The notes: generated from the sequence alone by a model not told the origin. 64,000 nucleotides of DNA from Acinetobacter lanii (GCF_011578285.1 NZ_CP049916.1:2790001-2854000); one strand, 5' to 3'; numbered from the stretch's first letter, positions 27,436 through 36,330 are shown. Numbers and translations: made by a program.

Positions 27436-28350
27436 TTAATCCTCTACAGAGAACAGCCCTGTAGACAAATAGCGATCACCACGATCACATACAATACACA
27501 CAATCACCGCATCTGGATGCTGTTCTGCGATTTTAACCGACGCCCATACTGCACCGCCTGAAGAGGTGCCTGCACTGATGCCTTCTTGACGTGCCAATTG
27601 ACGTGCCGTTTTTTCCGCTTCAATTTGCGGAATATCCATAATTTGATCGACACGGGCTGGATCAAAAATGGTTGGTAAATATTCGGTGGGCCAACGGCGA
27701 ATACCCGCGATATTTGAACCTTCAGAAGGTTGTAAACCAATGATCTGAATATTGGGATTTTGCTCTTTCAGGTATTTGGAAATTCCCATAATTGTGCCAG
27801 TAGTACCCATAGAGCTTACAAAATGGGTAATTTTACCGCCGGTTTGCTGCCAAATTTCAGGACCCGTGGTGAGGTAATGCGCTTCAACATTGTCCGGATT
27901 ACCAAATTGATTCAGCACCAAGCCCACGCCATCTTTTTGCATTTGCAGCGCCATATCACGGGCTTCTTCCATGCCTGTCGCTTCAATCAGCTCAGCACCA
28001 TAGGCACGCATGGCATCTTTACGTTCTTGACTCGAATTGGCCGGCATGATGAGTTTCATTTTATAGCCACGCATGGCAGCAACCATCGCCAAAGCAATAC
28101 CGGTATTGCCACTGGTGGCTTCAATCAAGGTATCGCCGGGTTTAATTTGCCCGCGCTTTTCCGCCTGCATAATCATGTTATAGGCTGGACGATCTTTGAC
28201 TGAACCCGCTGGATTGTTGCCTTCCAATTTGGCCAACACTGTTGCTTGAGTATGACTCGCTAAACGCTGTAAACGCACCAAGGGGGTTTTGCCCACGAAA
28301 TGGTCTAACAGAAAATCGTCCGCTGAAAAGTCAAATTGTGTATTACTCAT
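27436..28350 (-). CDS. cysM: Cysteine synthase B (O-acetylserine/thiosulfate sulfhydrylase)
   Basis: 304 residues from ATG 28348-28350 (MSNTQFDFSADDF). It is a PLP enzyme making cysteine from O-acetylserine with sulfide or thiosulfate. The PLP lysine lies in PAGSVKDRPAYNM, the Asn/Thr loop in EATSGNTGIALA, and the phosphate cradle in SSMGTTGTI. The PSEG and IRRWPTEYLP segments match CysM rather than CysK. It is divergent from gacS and is the first gene of cysM-exonuclease-rlmD-relA, an order also known from pseudomonads. Confidence 0.94.
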   Translation of the reverse strand: MSNTQFDFSADDFLLDHFVGKTPLVRLQRLASHTQATVLAKLEGNNPAGSVKDRPAYNMIMQAEKRGQIKPGDTLIEATSGNTGIALAMVAAMRGYKMKLIMPANSSQERKDAMRAYGAELIEATGMEEARDMALQMQKDGVGLVLNQFGNPDNVEAHYLTTGPEIWQQTGGKITHFVSSMGTTGTIMGISKYLKEQNPNIQIIGLQPSEGSNIAGIRRWPTEYLPTIFDPARVDQIMDIPQIEAEKTARQLARQEGISAGTSSGGAVWASVKIAEQHPDAVIVCIVCDRGDRYLSTGLFSVED

Positions 28351-28502
28351 TATTCGCACCTATATCGAGGTGCGGCTATTGTATGAAAAAATAAACTCAA
28401 CTGCATTAACTTCAACGGCTTTTTATCGAATATGATTAAAGCTCAAGCATTTTAAACAAAGCATGCTAATATCCTGAGCATGGGGAATGAGCCGCTGAAT
28501 AC

Positions 28503-31304
28503 ATGTCGAATTTCAACAATAAACTGTTCAAAAGATTAAAACTGAATCACGCTTATGGGCAATTGATTGCCTTGATTTTTGTACCGATTGTGGTGCTTGC
28601 CAGTGTCGGTTCTGCCTTGGTATTGACCGAAACCTCTAACTCTGCAAAATCTGAACAAAAATTTGCCGCCAATGCGGTGTTAAATCGTTACAAATTTACC
28701 GCAGAAAAGCTCACTTTAGCCTTGGAACGCAACCCCAGCATCGCGCAACAAGACCGTGCCAAAAGCATTCTGCAAAGCATGTTCAATGAAAAATATGTAC
28801 TCAGCGTTGCCATCTTAGATCAGCATCAAAAAAAACATTTAGGGCTCGGCTATAACATTGACCGAGAATGGCCCAAATTCCCAACCAACGGTGCATTTTT
28901 TGGTCCGATTCAAACCGAGCATAACAACTTATATGGTATGCGCCTCAACACCCCATCAAATCATCCCAAATGGTTGGTGATTGAACTCGACAATCAACCG
29001 CTCGAAATTTCTCAATATCGGGTATTTGTGGTGCTGATCACTACGGGTCTACTGACCCTGCTGTTGTTGTTACTGTGTTTGAATTTTTATTCAAGACGGT
29101 GGATTGCACCGATGTACGAAATTCGGATGCAATTACAACGTTTAAATGCAGATACGCTTGATCAGCACATGGTGATTAACAGTACGGGTGAGCTGCGCCT
29201 GCTACAACGGGATATCGCCAATGTGGTGAAACGACTGCATTTCAGCTTCTTAGAACTCAAAGAACATACCGAACAAACCGAAGATGATTTGCGCCGCACA
29301 TTGGACACCTTAGAAGTTCAAAACATTACTTATAAACAAGCGCGTGATCAGGCGATTTCATCCAATCAGGCCAAGTCTGTGTTCTTGGCCAATATTAGTC
29401 ATGAGCTACGCACGCCATTAAACAGTATTGATGGTTTTATTCACCTGTTATTGCGTCAAGATAACCTCAGCAATGACCAGAGTTTGTATTTGCAAACCAT
29501 TCGTAAATCTTCTGCGCATTTGTTGGCTTTGATTAATGACGTTTTGGATTTCTCAAAAATTGATGCCGGCAAACTTGAGCTTGAAACTGCACCCTTTGAT
29601 TTAGAAGAAGCGATTTTCGATGTCATGGACATGCTCTCGCCTTTGGCGGCGCAAAAACAAATTGATATGGCATTCTACTTTGCTGACACCGTGCCGAAGC
29701 ATGTGATTGGTGATGCTTTAAGGGTGAAACAGATTCTGACCAATCTGATTTCCAATGCGATTAAATTTACCCCCGATGGTGAAATCATTGTCCGTGCACG
29801 GATGGAGCATGATGATATTGGGCAGTGTTTATTGCATTTTAGCGTGCAAGACAGTGGTATTGGACTCAGTGGAACGGATCGTAAACGTTTGTTTGAATCT
29901 TTCTCGCAAGGCGATGCATCCGTCACTCGTCAGTTTGGTGGTACAGGACTCGGTCTTGCGATTTCCAAACAACTGGTCAATCTAATGCATGGTCAAATTG
30001 GTTTTGAAGACAACCAAGAGCGTGCGCCAACAGAAAAAGGTTCAACCTTTTGGTTTACTGCACAATTTATGGTGGATGAAGAAGAGATTGTGCATCCTGA
30101 TTTCTCCGATATGCATGTTATTTCCTATTTGGCACACCCTGCCACCGCCAATGTACTGCGCCATTATTTAGAAAATTATCAGGTCGAGCATTTAGAAACC
30201 CAATCGATTTTAGATCTGTTTAGTCGACTGAATAGCAATCACATTGACCCTGAAAATACATGGCTCATTGTGGATCATAGTGGTGACACCGAAGCTCTAC
30301 TGAAAGAAATTCGCGGGCGCTATCAAGGGCATATTGCGGTTTATGGCTATCAGATGGCGCTTGATTTAAACATGCTGAATGAATACAAGGCTCGTCCATT
30401 GTATCAACCGCTGAGTCGAACCTCACTGATTCATTTACTTGAAAACAAACCAATGTTTGAAGCTGAACCGCATGATGATTTAAAAGAACTGAACTTGCAT
30501 GTCTTGGCAGTGGACGATCATTTACCCAATCTAATTGTACTTGAGGCTTTACTCGGGGAAATCAACGTCAAAACAACCAAAGCACAAAGCGGTCAGGAAG
30601 CCTTACAAATCTTGCAAGATCGCATCCAACAAGGGGCCAAACCCTTTGATCTGATTTTTATGGATATTCAAATGCCGGTGATGTCAGGGATTGATACCAC
30701 ACGTGCGATTCGCTCGCTTGAATCGACCCTCGATGGCTTAAAAATGCCGATCATTGCCCTCACCGCGCATGCGCTTGCCGATGAAAAACAAAAACTGTTA
30801 AAAGTCGGTATGGATGACTATGTCACCAAGCCGATTCAGATGGATCAAATCATTCAGATTCTAACCCATTGGACCAGCGACACATTTATCCAACCGAGCA
30901 AAGCACAAGAGAAAGTCACTAAAGCCGACAATATCGATCCGAGCATTTTAAATTGGAAGCAAAGTGTTCAGTTGGCTGCCAATAAAGAAGATTTAGCCCA
31001 AGACCTGATTAAAATGTTGGTGGATAGTTTTCCAACCGAACTCGGTGAAATTGAACAGTTGATTGAGCTTGAAGACTTTCCGCAACTTGAGCATGTATTG
31101 CATCGACTCTATGGCGCAACCCGTTATGTCGGTACGCCAAAACTGCAACAGGTCACGGGTGACTTTGAACAATTTGTTTCCACCTTACGTAAAGAACGTC
31201 GCAAAGCCGATGACAGCTTCATCCAAGAAACGCTCGACCGTTTAAATGAATTACAAGATGTGATTCATGACGTTGAACAAGCGGTTAAACAGGTTTTGTC
31301 GTAG
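28503..31304 (+). CDS. gacS: Hybrid sensor histidine kinase GacS/BarA
   Basis: 933 residues of a tripartite kinase. A transmembrane helix at about 20-40 is followed by a periplasmic sensor and a second helix at about 172-195. The HAMP-like linker and the HisKA domain come next (ANISHELRTPLN, H300). The ATPase domain has LTNLISNAIKFT, DSGIGLSGTDR and GGTGLGLAIS. The receiver has VDDH and the phosphoacceptor D721 in IFMDIQMPVMSG, with K in YVTKPIQ. The C-terminal HPt domain has H867 in LHRLYGATRYVG. All four phosphorelay residues are present. It signals to GacA, not in this window, to control Rsm-type small RNAs, biofilm and secondary metabolism. Confidence 0.95.
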   Translation: MSNFNNKLFKRLKLNHAYGQLIALIFVPIVVLASVGSALVLTETSNSAKSEQKFAANAVLNRYKFTAEKLTLALERNPSIAQQDRAKSILQSMFNEKYVLSVAILDQHQKKHLGLGYNIDREWPKFPTNGAFFGPIQTEHNNLYGMRLNTPSNHPKWLVIELDNQPLEISQYRVFVVLITTGLLTLLLLLLCLNFYSRRWIAPMYEIRMQLQRLNADTLDQHMVINSTGELRLLQRDIANVVKRLHFSFLELKEHTEQTEDDLRRTLDTLEVQNITYKQARDQAISSNQAKSVFLANISHELRTPLNSIDGFIHLLLRQDNLSNDQSLYLQTIRKSSAHLLALINDVLDFSKIDAGKLELETAPFDLEEAIFDVMDMLSPLAAQKQIDMAFYFADTVPKHVIGDALRVKQILTNLISNAIKFTPDGEIIVRARMEHDDIGQCLLHFSVQDSGIGLSGTDRKRLFESFSQGDASVTRQFGGTGLGLAISKQLVNLMHGQIGFEDNQERAPTEKGSTFWFTAQFMVDEEEIVHPDFSDMHVISYLAHPATANVLRHYLENYQVEHLETQSILDLFSRLNSNHIDPENTWLIVDHSGDTEALLKEIRGRYQGHIAVYGYQMALDLNMLNEYKARPLYQPLSRTSLIHLLENKPMFEAEPHDDLKELNLHVLAVDDHLPNLIVLEALLGEINVKTTKAQSGQEALQILQDRIQQGAKPFDLIFMDIQMPVMSGIDTTRAIRSLESTLDGLKMPIIALTAHALADEKQKLLKVGMDDYVTKPIQMDQIIQILTHWTSDTFIQPSKAQEKVTKADNIDPSILNWKQSVQLAANKEDLAQDLIKMLVDSFPTELGEIEQLIELEDFPQLEHVLHRLYGATRYVGTPKLQQVTGDFEQFVSTLRKERRKADDSFIQETLDRLNELQDVIHDVEQAVKQVLS

Positions 31305-31415
31305 CTAAAAAAGAGCCGTGTCAATGCTTGGATTTTTGAGTGACTGCACTGTCATCCATCTACAAATCAGCCATGCTATGCTCTATGGATGGAACAATAA
31401 ATAAGAGTTGGGAAA

Positions 31416-32204
31416 ATGGCTTTACTCCGTATCGAAAAAAATCAAGGCATTGCGACTGTTTACTTAAATCGTCCTGAAAAACGCAATGCCATGAGCTTTG
31501 CATTGCTCAAAGAATTGGTTGCGACCGCAAAAAAGATTAAAGCAGACCGCTCGATTCGCTGTGTCATTTTAACCGGTGAAGCATCAGTCTTTAGTGCCGG
31601 CATTGATTTGGCAGATTTAAACAATCCCAAGAATCGCGCCTATGCCGCTTGGGAGTTAGTGAAACCGGGGCAAAGTCTATTTCAAAAAGCCTTTCTGATT
31701 TGGCAAGAACTGCCTGTTCCTGTAATTGCAGCGATTGAAGGCTTTTGTTTTGGTGCAGGCATGCAGTTGGCTTTGGCTGCGGATATTCGAATTGCCCATC
31801 CTGCAACGCAAATGTCGATTATGGAAACCCGTTGGGGCTTGGTGCCTGATATGGGCTTAACTCGTTCAATCAAAGGCATCATTGGTGTTGACCTTGCTAA
31901 AGAACTATCTCTAACAGCACGTATTTTTGACGGTAACTATGCCAAAGAAATCGGCTTAGTCACCCATTTAGATGAATCACCATTGGTGAAAGCTCAAGCC
32001 ATTGCAGAAGAGATGTTACAACGCTCACCTGATGCCTTGGCTGCGGTTAAACAAGTGCTTGATGCAATGGAGCATCAACCTAAAAAATCATTACGTTTAG
32101 AAAAAATTTGGCAACTCAAATTACTACTCGGTAAAAACAGCCAAATCGCACGTAAAAAGGATAAACATCCTGAGGTGGAATTTTTACCGCGTCAGTATAA
32201 ATAA
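31416..32204 (+). CDS. Crotonase-fold enoyl-CoA hydratase/isomerase family protein lacking one catalytic Glu
   Basis: 262 residues. The oxyanion-hole segments are VFSAGIDLADL and EGFCFGAGMQLALAADIRIA. Aligning with rat enoyl-CoA hydratase, the Glu144 position is Gln117 (GAGMQLAL), while the Glu164 position is kept as Glu137 (MSIMETRWGL). Loss of the first base argues against simple hydration and suits isomerase or other crotonase chemistry. The CoA substrate is unknown. It lies 110 nt after gacS and 50 nt ahead of the dehydrogenase gene. Confidence 0.85.
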   Translation: MALLRIEKNQGIATVYLNRPEKRNAMSFALLKELVATAKKIKADRSIRCVILTGEASVFSAGIDLADLNNPKNRAYAAWELVKPGQSLFQKAFLIWQELPVPVIAAIEGFCFGAGMQLALAADIRIAHPATQMSIMETRWGLVPDMGLTRSIKGIIGVDLAKELSLTARIFDGNYAKEIGLVTHLDESPLVKAQAIAEEMLQRSPDALAAVKQVLDAMEHQPKKSLRLEKIWQLKLLLGKNSQIARKKDKHPEVEFLPRQYK

Positions 32205-32254
32205 TCTCTCAATTTTGAAGTGAATAAATTAAATCAAGGATGGAAAACGGTTCA

Positions 32255-33121
32255 ATGCATTTAAATCAAGACACGCCCATTGCATTTTTAGGGATGGGAC
32301 TCATGGGCAGTCGTATGAGTACTCGACTGCTTCAAGCCGGTTATTCCGTTGCGGTATGGAATCGTACCGCTTCAGCCTGTGACCCGTTGCTTCAACACGG
32401 TGCAATCTTGCTTGATTTCAATCAAATCGCTAACTATCCCCTGATTTTAATCTGCCTATCGGATGATGCTGCTGTCGATTCGGTCTTTAGCCAAATTGAA
32501 AATCAGCTACAAGCCAATCAAGTGATTGTGGATTTTTCCAGTCTGTCTGTGGATAAAACCCTACAACTTGCGGAAAAGTCACAGAACCGAAATGTGCACT
32601 GGATCGATTCCCCTGTGTCTGGCGGTACTGCAGGTGCTGAACAAGGTAATTTGGTGATTTTCGCAGGCGGTGATGCACAATTGATTGAAGAGTTAAATCC
32701 AATTTATGCAGTGCTATCACAACGCGTTACCCGTATGGGGGATATAGGCACAGGACAAGCCACCAAGATTTGTAATCAACTGATTGTCGCTGCCAATAGC
32801 ACCTTGATTGCAGAAGCTGTAGCTTTGGCAGAGCGTTCAGGCGTGGATACAACTTTATTGGCACCCGCACTGGCTGGTGGCTTTGCTGACTCTAAACCTT
32901 TTCAAATTTTGACCCCACGCATGGCAACACAACAGTTCGAACCTGTGCAATGGAAAGTCAAAACCCTGTCTAAAGATTTAAATAATGCCTTAAGTTTAGC
33001 GGCGAAATTTGATCTTGATATTCCTGTGGCAAAGAAAGCGTTTACGCAACTCACAGCGCATCAAGATCAGGGACATGCTGAAGCCGATTTATCCAGTATT
33101 ATCCAACAGCTTAATCATTAA
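32255..33121 (+). CDS. Beta-hydroxyacid dehydrogenase (3-hydroxyisobutyrate / tartronate-semialdehyde reductase family)
   Basis: 288 residues from the ATG at 32255; AAGGATGG sits 11 nt upstream and overlaps an alternative in-frame ATG at 32240. The Rossmann motif is IAFLGMGLMGSRM. The substrate loop is DSPVSGGTAGAEQGNL, and the catalytic lysine lies in GTGQATKICNQL. ETDLSS-like AEADLSSIIQQL closes the C-terminus. It oxidises or reduces small 3-hydroxy acids with NAD(P). The next gene is a hydroxypyruvate-isomerase-like protein, which suggests tartronate semialdehyde or a tetronate as substrate; that is inference from position. Confidence 0.88.
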   Translation: MHLNQDTPIAFLGMGLMGSRMSTRLLQAGYSVAVWNRTASACDPLLQHGAILLDFNQIANYPLILICLSDDAAVDSVFSQIENQLQANQVIVDFSSLSVDKTLQLAEKSQNRNVHWIDSPVSGGTAGAEQGNLVIFAGGDAQLIEELNPIYAVLSQRVTRMGDIGTGQATKICNQLIVAANSTLIAEAVALAERSGVDTTLLAPALAGGFADSKPFQILTPRMATQQFEPVQWKVKTLSKDLNNALSLAAKFDLDIPVAKKAFTQLTAHQDQGHAEADLSSIIQQLNH

Positions 33122-33205
33122 TTTTTAGATTGTTAAAAGCTGTGATGTTTATCCTTTGATTCAATCAAATCACACCATCACATAATCCCTGCAAGGAGTG
33201 CATCC

Positions 33206-33991
33206 ATGATCAAACTGGCGGTCAATTTATCGATGATCTTTAGCGAAGTTCCGCTCATCGAACGCTTTGCTTTAGCCCGTCAACACGGTTTCGATCACGT
33301 TGAAATACAATTCCCTTATGAACTCAGCATTCAACAGATTCGTGAGCAGCTAAATCAACACCAACTCAGCCTGTGTCTGATCAACGTTCCCGCGGGCGAT
33401 TTGATGCAAGGAGGCAACGGTATTGCAGGTATTCCGGGACGTGAAGTTGAATTTAGCCAAGCTGTCGATTTAGCCCTCGAATATGCAGTGGCATTGAATG
33501 TACCGAGCGTGAATATTTTGGCAGGCAAGCAACCGCTTGATTCAGACTTGCTTCCTTGCTTGAACGCCTTAGCGAACAATTTAAAATATGCCTGTGCTAA
33601 ATTCAGCAAGCAACATATTCAACCCGTGATTGAGATGATCAATGGCACCGACATGCCCCGTTTCTTGATTCAAAATATTGCTCAAGCCCAAGACATTTTG
33701 GATGCTGTGAATCATTCTGCCTTAAAGTTGCAATACGATTGTTACCACATGGCCATGATGCAAGAACATGTGCTCGAAGCTCTTCAAGAAAACATTCATA
33801 ATATTGGTCATATTCAATTTGCCGACTGTCCACACCGTCATCAGCCTGATACCGCAAATCTCCCGTATGCCGATATTTTTGAATATTTAGCACAAAGTGA
33901 TTACCGAGGTTTTGTCGCGGCAGAATATAAACCCAGTCCAAACTCTGAACAATCTTTTGCATGGAAAGAAAAATACTTTAGCGAATCATGA
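33206..33991 (+). CDS. Hydroxypyruvate isomerase-like TIM-barrel protein (Hyi/OtnI family)
   Basis: 261 residues of the AP-endonuclease-2/xylose-isomerase-like fold. It has LSMIFSEVPLIERFALARQHGFDHVEIQFPYE, the metal ligands in VIEMIN, LQYDCYHM and IGHIQFADCPHRHQPDT, and the last Glu in FVAAEYKPS. This set matches hydroxypyruvate isomerase and 2-oxo-tetronate isomerase. AAGGAG precedes the ATG by about 8 nt. It follows the hydroxyacid dehydrogenase by 84 nt, as in glyoxylate or tetronate utilisation clusters, but no carboligase or kinase gene is present here. Confidence 0.86.
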   Translation: MIKLAVNLSMIFSEVPLIERFALARQHGFDHVEIQFPYELSIQQIREQLNQHQLSLCLINVPAGDLMQGGNGIAGIPGREVEFSQAVDLALEYAVALNVPSVNILAGKQPLDSDLLPCLNALANNLKYACAKFSKQHIQPVIEMINGTDMPRFLIQNIAQAQDILDAVNHSALKLQYDCYHMAMMQEHVLEALQENIHNIGHIQFADCPHRHQPDTANLPYADIFEYLAQSDYRGFVAAEYKPSPNSEQSFAWKEKYFSES

Positions 33992-34038
33992 TTTAACTCA
34001 AGATTGGTTTGGCTTAAAGCTTTACACAGCGGTTAGAT

Positions 34039-34067
34039 TTGAATTTAAACAGCAAAAGCACTATACT
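34039..34067 (+). promoter_or_regulatory. Sigma-70 promoter of rsfS
   Basis: TTGAAT (34039-34044), a 17-nt spacer, then TATACT (34062-34067). Transcription would start near 34074, which makes the in-frame ATG at 34073 unusable as a normal start and supports the ATG at 34103. Confidence 0.65.
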
Positions 34068-34102
34068 GAAAGATGAGTTATAGTCAGGATAAAACACTTC
34101 TC

Positions 34103-34513
34103 ATGAATTTAGAACCATCGCCCGGCGCTTCTAATTCTCACGAACTCTCAATGAATTCTCAAAATCAAATCGTACAAGCGTGTATCGAAGTTGTACGTGA
34201 AGCATTACTCGACGTTAAAGCAAAAGATATTACTGTGCTTGACGTGAGCTCTGTGAGTAATGTTGCGGATGCTATCGTGATTGCATCTGGTACCTCTACC
34301 CGCCATGTAAAAGCGTTGTCTAACAACGTGGCTGATGAAGCGCGTAAAGCTGGCTTCCGTCCAATTGGTATTGAAGGTGAAAGTGACGCTGAATGGATCC
34401 TTGTCGATCTAGGCAATGTCGTTGTTCATCTTATGTTGCCAACAGCACGTAAGTTCTACGACCTAGAAAGCTTGTGGCGCAATGCTGCAGCAGACAGCGA
34501 ATCAGTAGCGTAA
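34103..34513 (+). CDS. rsfS: Ribosome silencing factor RsfS (YbeB/Iojap family)
   Basis: 136 residues. VREALLDVKAKDITVLDVSSVSNVADAIVIASGTSTRHVKALSNNV, then GIEGESDAEWILVDLGNVVVHLM and RKFYDLESLW are the family signature. RsfS binds L14 on the 50S subunit and blocks 30S joining in starvation. I start at ATG 34103 (MNLEPSPGASN), which has AGGA upstream, because the predicted transcript begins near 34074; ATG 34151 is a further option. In many genomes rsfS sits with nadD and rlmH; neither is here. A terminator follows. Confidence 0.92.
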   Translation: MNLEPSPGASNSHELSMNSQNQIVQACIEVVREALLDVKAKDITVLDVSSVSNVADAIVIASGTSTRHVKALSNNVADEARKAGFRPIGIEGESDAEWILVDLGNVVVHLMLPTARKFYDLESLWRNAAADSESVA

Positions 34514-34518
34514 AATTT

Positions 34519-34545
34519 TAAAAGCGACCTTAGGTCGCTTTTTTA
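34519..34545 (+). terminator. Terminator of rsfS
   Basis: AAAGCGACC-TTA-GGTCGCTTTTTT directly after the rsfS stop. Confidence 0.9.
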
Positions 34546-34627
34546 ATGTCTGAAAACTGTAGAAATTCAATTGACACTGAATCGCTTATCAATACTCGAT
34601 TGTTTACAGCATGATTTAGGTTACTCA

Positions 34628-34999
34628 TCATTTATAATACTCATCAATCGGATAATATTGATTGTGCTCTTTCCATTTTCCCTGAATCAGTTTTCGTTCA
34701 GTGACTTTTACACGCTCGCCACCGACTGCTGAAGTCGCATCCTCAATCAGTTCTTCTACTAAAACCAAACCCTTTTTTGGAAGCACTTGATATTGCAGTG
34801 TCTCGTGATAACAACAACCACCTTTGGAACAGGTCATGATTCTTTTCTTAATTGAGTCCACTTCAAACATACCCAAATTTTCACGGGTTAACGAAGCCAA
34901 GTCTTCACTATAGACAAATTGTTTTTTATTTTTGTGATAAACATAGACATCATAGGTCAGTCCCATACGCCCCACTAAAAAATCAAAATATTAGCCCTA
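34628..34999 (-). pseudogene. C-terminal half of a split XAC2610/FG-GAP-like secreted protein gene
   Basis: The open frame encodes GLTYDVYVYHKNKKQFVYSE, ending in PIDEYYK, with no signal peptide. Only GTG (34975) or an internal ATG (34966) could start it, neither with a clear ribosome site. The codons just upstream, before an in-frame TAA, read YFDFLVGR and continue the same domain, so the frame has been cut rather than starting here. The match is to the C-terminal half of XAC2610-related proteins common in Acinetobacter: DGxxDF, then YDVYVY, LGMF and a GCC(Y/W)H block. The missing N-terminal half is found at 35976-36257 on the same strand, beyond the DUF2971 gene. Family recall is from memory. 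Confidence 0.6.
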
Positions 35000-35057
35000 G
35001 AAAAGCCATAGCTTATTAGAATGCATGATAGTTGCAGTATTAGATCGACTTGATTAT

Positions 35058-35879
35058 TTATACGTTTGAAACTTGAAAATTTTTTCTGAAATCATACCAA
35101 GGGCTACAGTTTTTCCATTTCAATTGTATGTAATCTATACCCCTTTCACAGGTAAGTTTAACAATATTTTGAACAGTATCGTCTGAGCAACTGGCGCCAA
35201 ATACAATACCTTTTAAAGCATATTTAAAAGGAAATAGAAGGTTTTTCTCTGCATACCCTTGCAATATAAATCTATATTCGTTTTCGTTTTTCCAATCTTC
35301 TAATTTTTCAAAAAACAATCGATCTTTAAATCTTTGAGCATGCAAGGAAGTATAATTTTCTAAACCCAATTTTTCCAACTGATCGATATTAATAAGGTAG
35401 GCTAAGTCACGCTCACTAATGAAACGATCTTTATAAGTCATACTCTGCATAAAGTGAGTACAGGAAGAGAATGTTTCTATAAAAAACTTTTCTAATAATT
35501 TTTTATCGAAAATCAAACATACACCTGAGTGGTTTTCAGCGTATTGCGCCCACATCCTCGAATGCCCATATCCTCTTCGGGTTATATCTTCCATATGATC
35601 GCCACTTAGTGGCTGATCTTTAGTAAAACAAATCATATATGTAGATGATTTAATAGATTTGTCTACCTTAGATGATATTACATCTGAATCATATTTATCA
35701 AAATCGGAATTTCGAAACGTATTTAATTCAAATGTCCAATTCTTACATTCTTTAGGGTCATTAGTATTCAGCATACTCCCAAGTTGTAAATTTTGATTTT
35801 TCAAGATGAAATTAATTGCTGTAGAAGCCTTGGTATAATGATATAAATATGTATTTTCGTCAGTTTCAAATATAGTCAT
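35058..35879 (-). CDS. DUF2971 domain protein, inserted within a broken gene
   Basis: 273 residues. The DUF2971 pattern is clear: YLYHYTKASTAINFIL at the start, then LGSMLNTNDPKECKNW. ICFTKDQPL follows, then RMWAQYAENHSGVCLIFDKK, and WKNENEYRFILQGY near the C-terminus. The function of this family is not established; members are common in accessory and mobile regions. The gene and its flanks are clearly more AT-rich than the neighbours and use AT-ending codons. It lies between the two halves of what looks like one secreted-protein gene, so it was probably acquired by insertion. Confidence 0.8.
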   Translation of the reverse strand: MTIFETDENTYLYHYTKASTAINFILKNQNLQLGSMLNTNDPKECKNWTFELNTFRNSDFDKYDSDVISSKVDKSIKSSTYMICFTKDQPLSGDHMEDITRRGYGHSRMWAQYAENHSGVCLIFDKKLLEKFFIETFSSCTHFMQSMTYKDRFISERDLAYLINIDQLEKLGLENYTSLHAQRFKDRLFFEKLEDWKNENEYRFILQGYAEKNLLFPFKYALKGIVFGASCSDDTVQNIVKLTCERGIDYIQLKWKNCSPWYDFRKNFQVSNV

Positions 35880-35975
35880 TGTTTAATCTCAATTTTTTAA
35901 TATTTTAATTTATTTTCACATCTATTACCATGCAGTTCAAAAAAATATCTTTTATTTATCAATTAAATAAACTCA

Positions 35976-36257
35976 TTATAACCGCGCCACATTCACTGTG
36001 GGTTTAGCGTTTTTATCTAAATAAAAATTTAAATCTTCGGATTCGAACGCATCCACTCTTTTTTGAGTATTTTTCTGATACAAGCTCATTTTGCCAAATC
36101 CTGAACACTTATCCACCGTGCAATGCTTTATCTCAATTTTTGCATCGTACAGGTTAGAACCTTCTCGAATCATAAAGGTGTGTGCAACGACTTGAGCGCT
36201 TAACATTATTCCACTCAACATCAAAGCACATGGAAAGATAAATTGCATTAAAGGCAT
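35976..36257 (-). pseudogene. N-terminal half of the split XAC2610/FG-GAP-like secreted protein gene
   Basis: 93 codons. A signal peptide (LMQFIFPCALMLSGIMLSAQVVAH, cleaved near residue 26) is followed by IEIKHCTVDKCSGFGKMSLY and EDLNFYLDKNAKPTVNVARL, then TAA. Intact XAC2610-like proteins continue after this point with a short D-x-N-x-D-G block and the YDVYVY half. That second half is at 34628-34999, downstream on the same strand. About 15 codons seem lost at the junction. The truncated product might still be exported, but the full domain cannot form from it. Confidence 0.6.
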
Positions 36258-36299
36258 TATTTTTGTGGTTTTAAATAGCTTGTCTAAATTCAGTATAAA

Positions 36300-36330
36300 T
36301 AAGAAACCACCCGAAGGTGGTTTCTTATTG
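36300..36330 (-). terminator. Terminator of pntAA-AB-B
   Basis: On the minus strand GAAACCACC-TTCG-GGTGGTTTC, a stable tetraloop hairpin followed by TT-rich DNA, 20 nt past the pntB stop. Confidence 0.82.
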
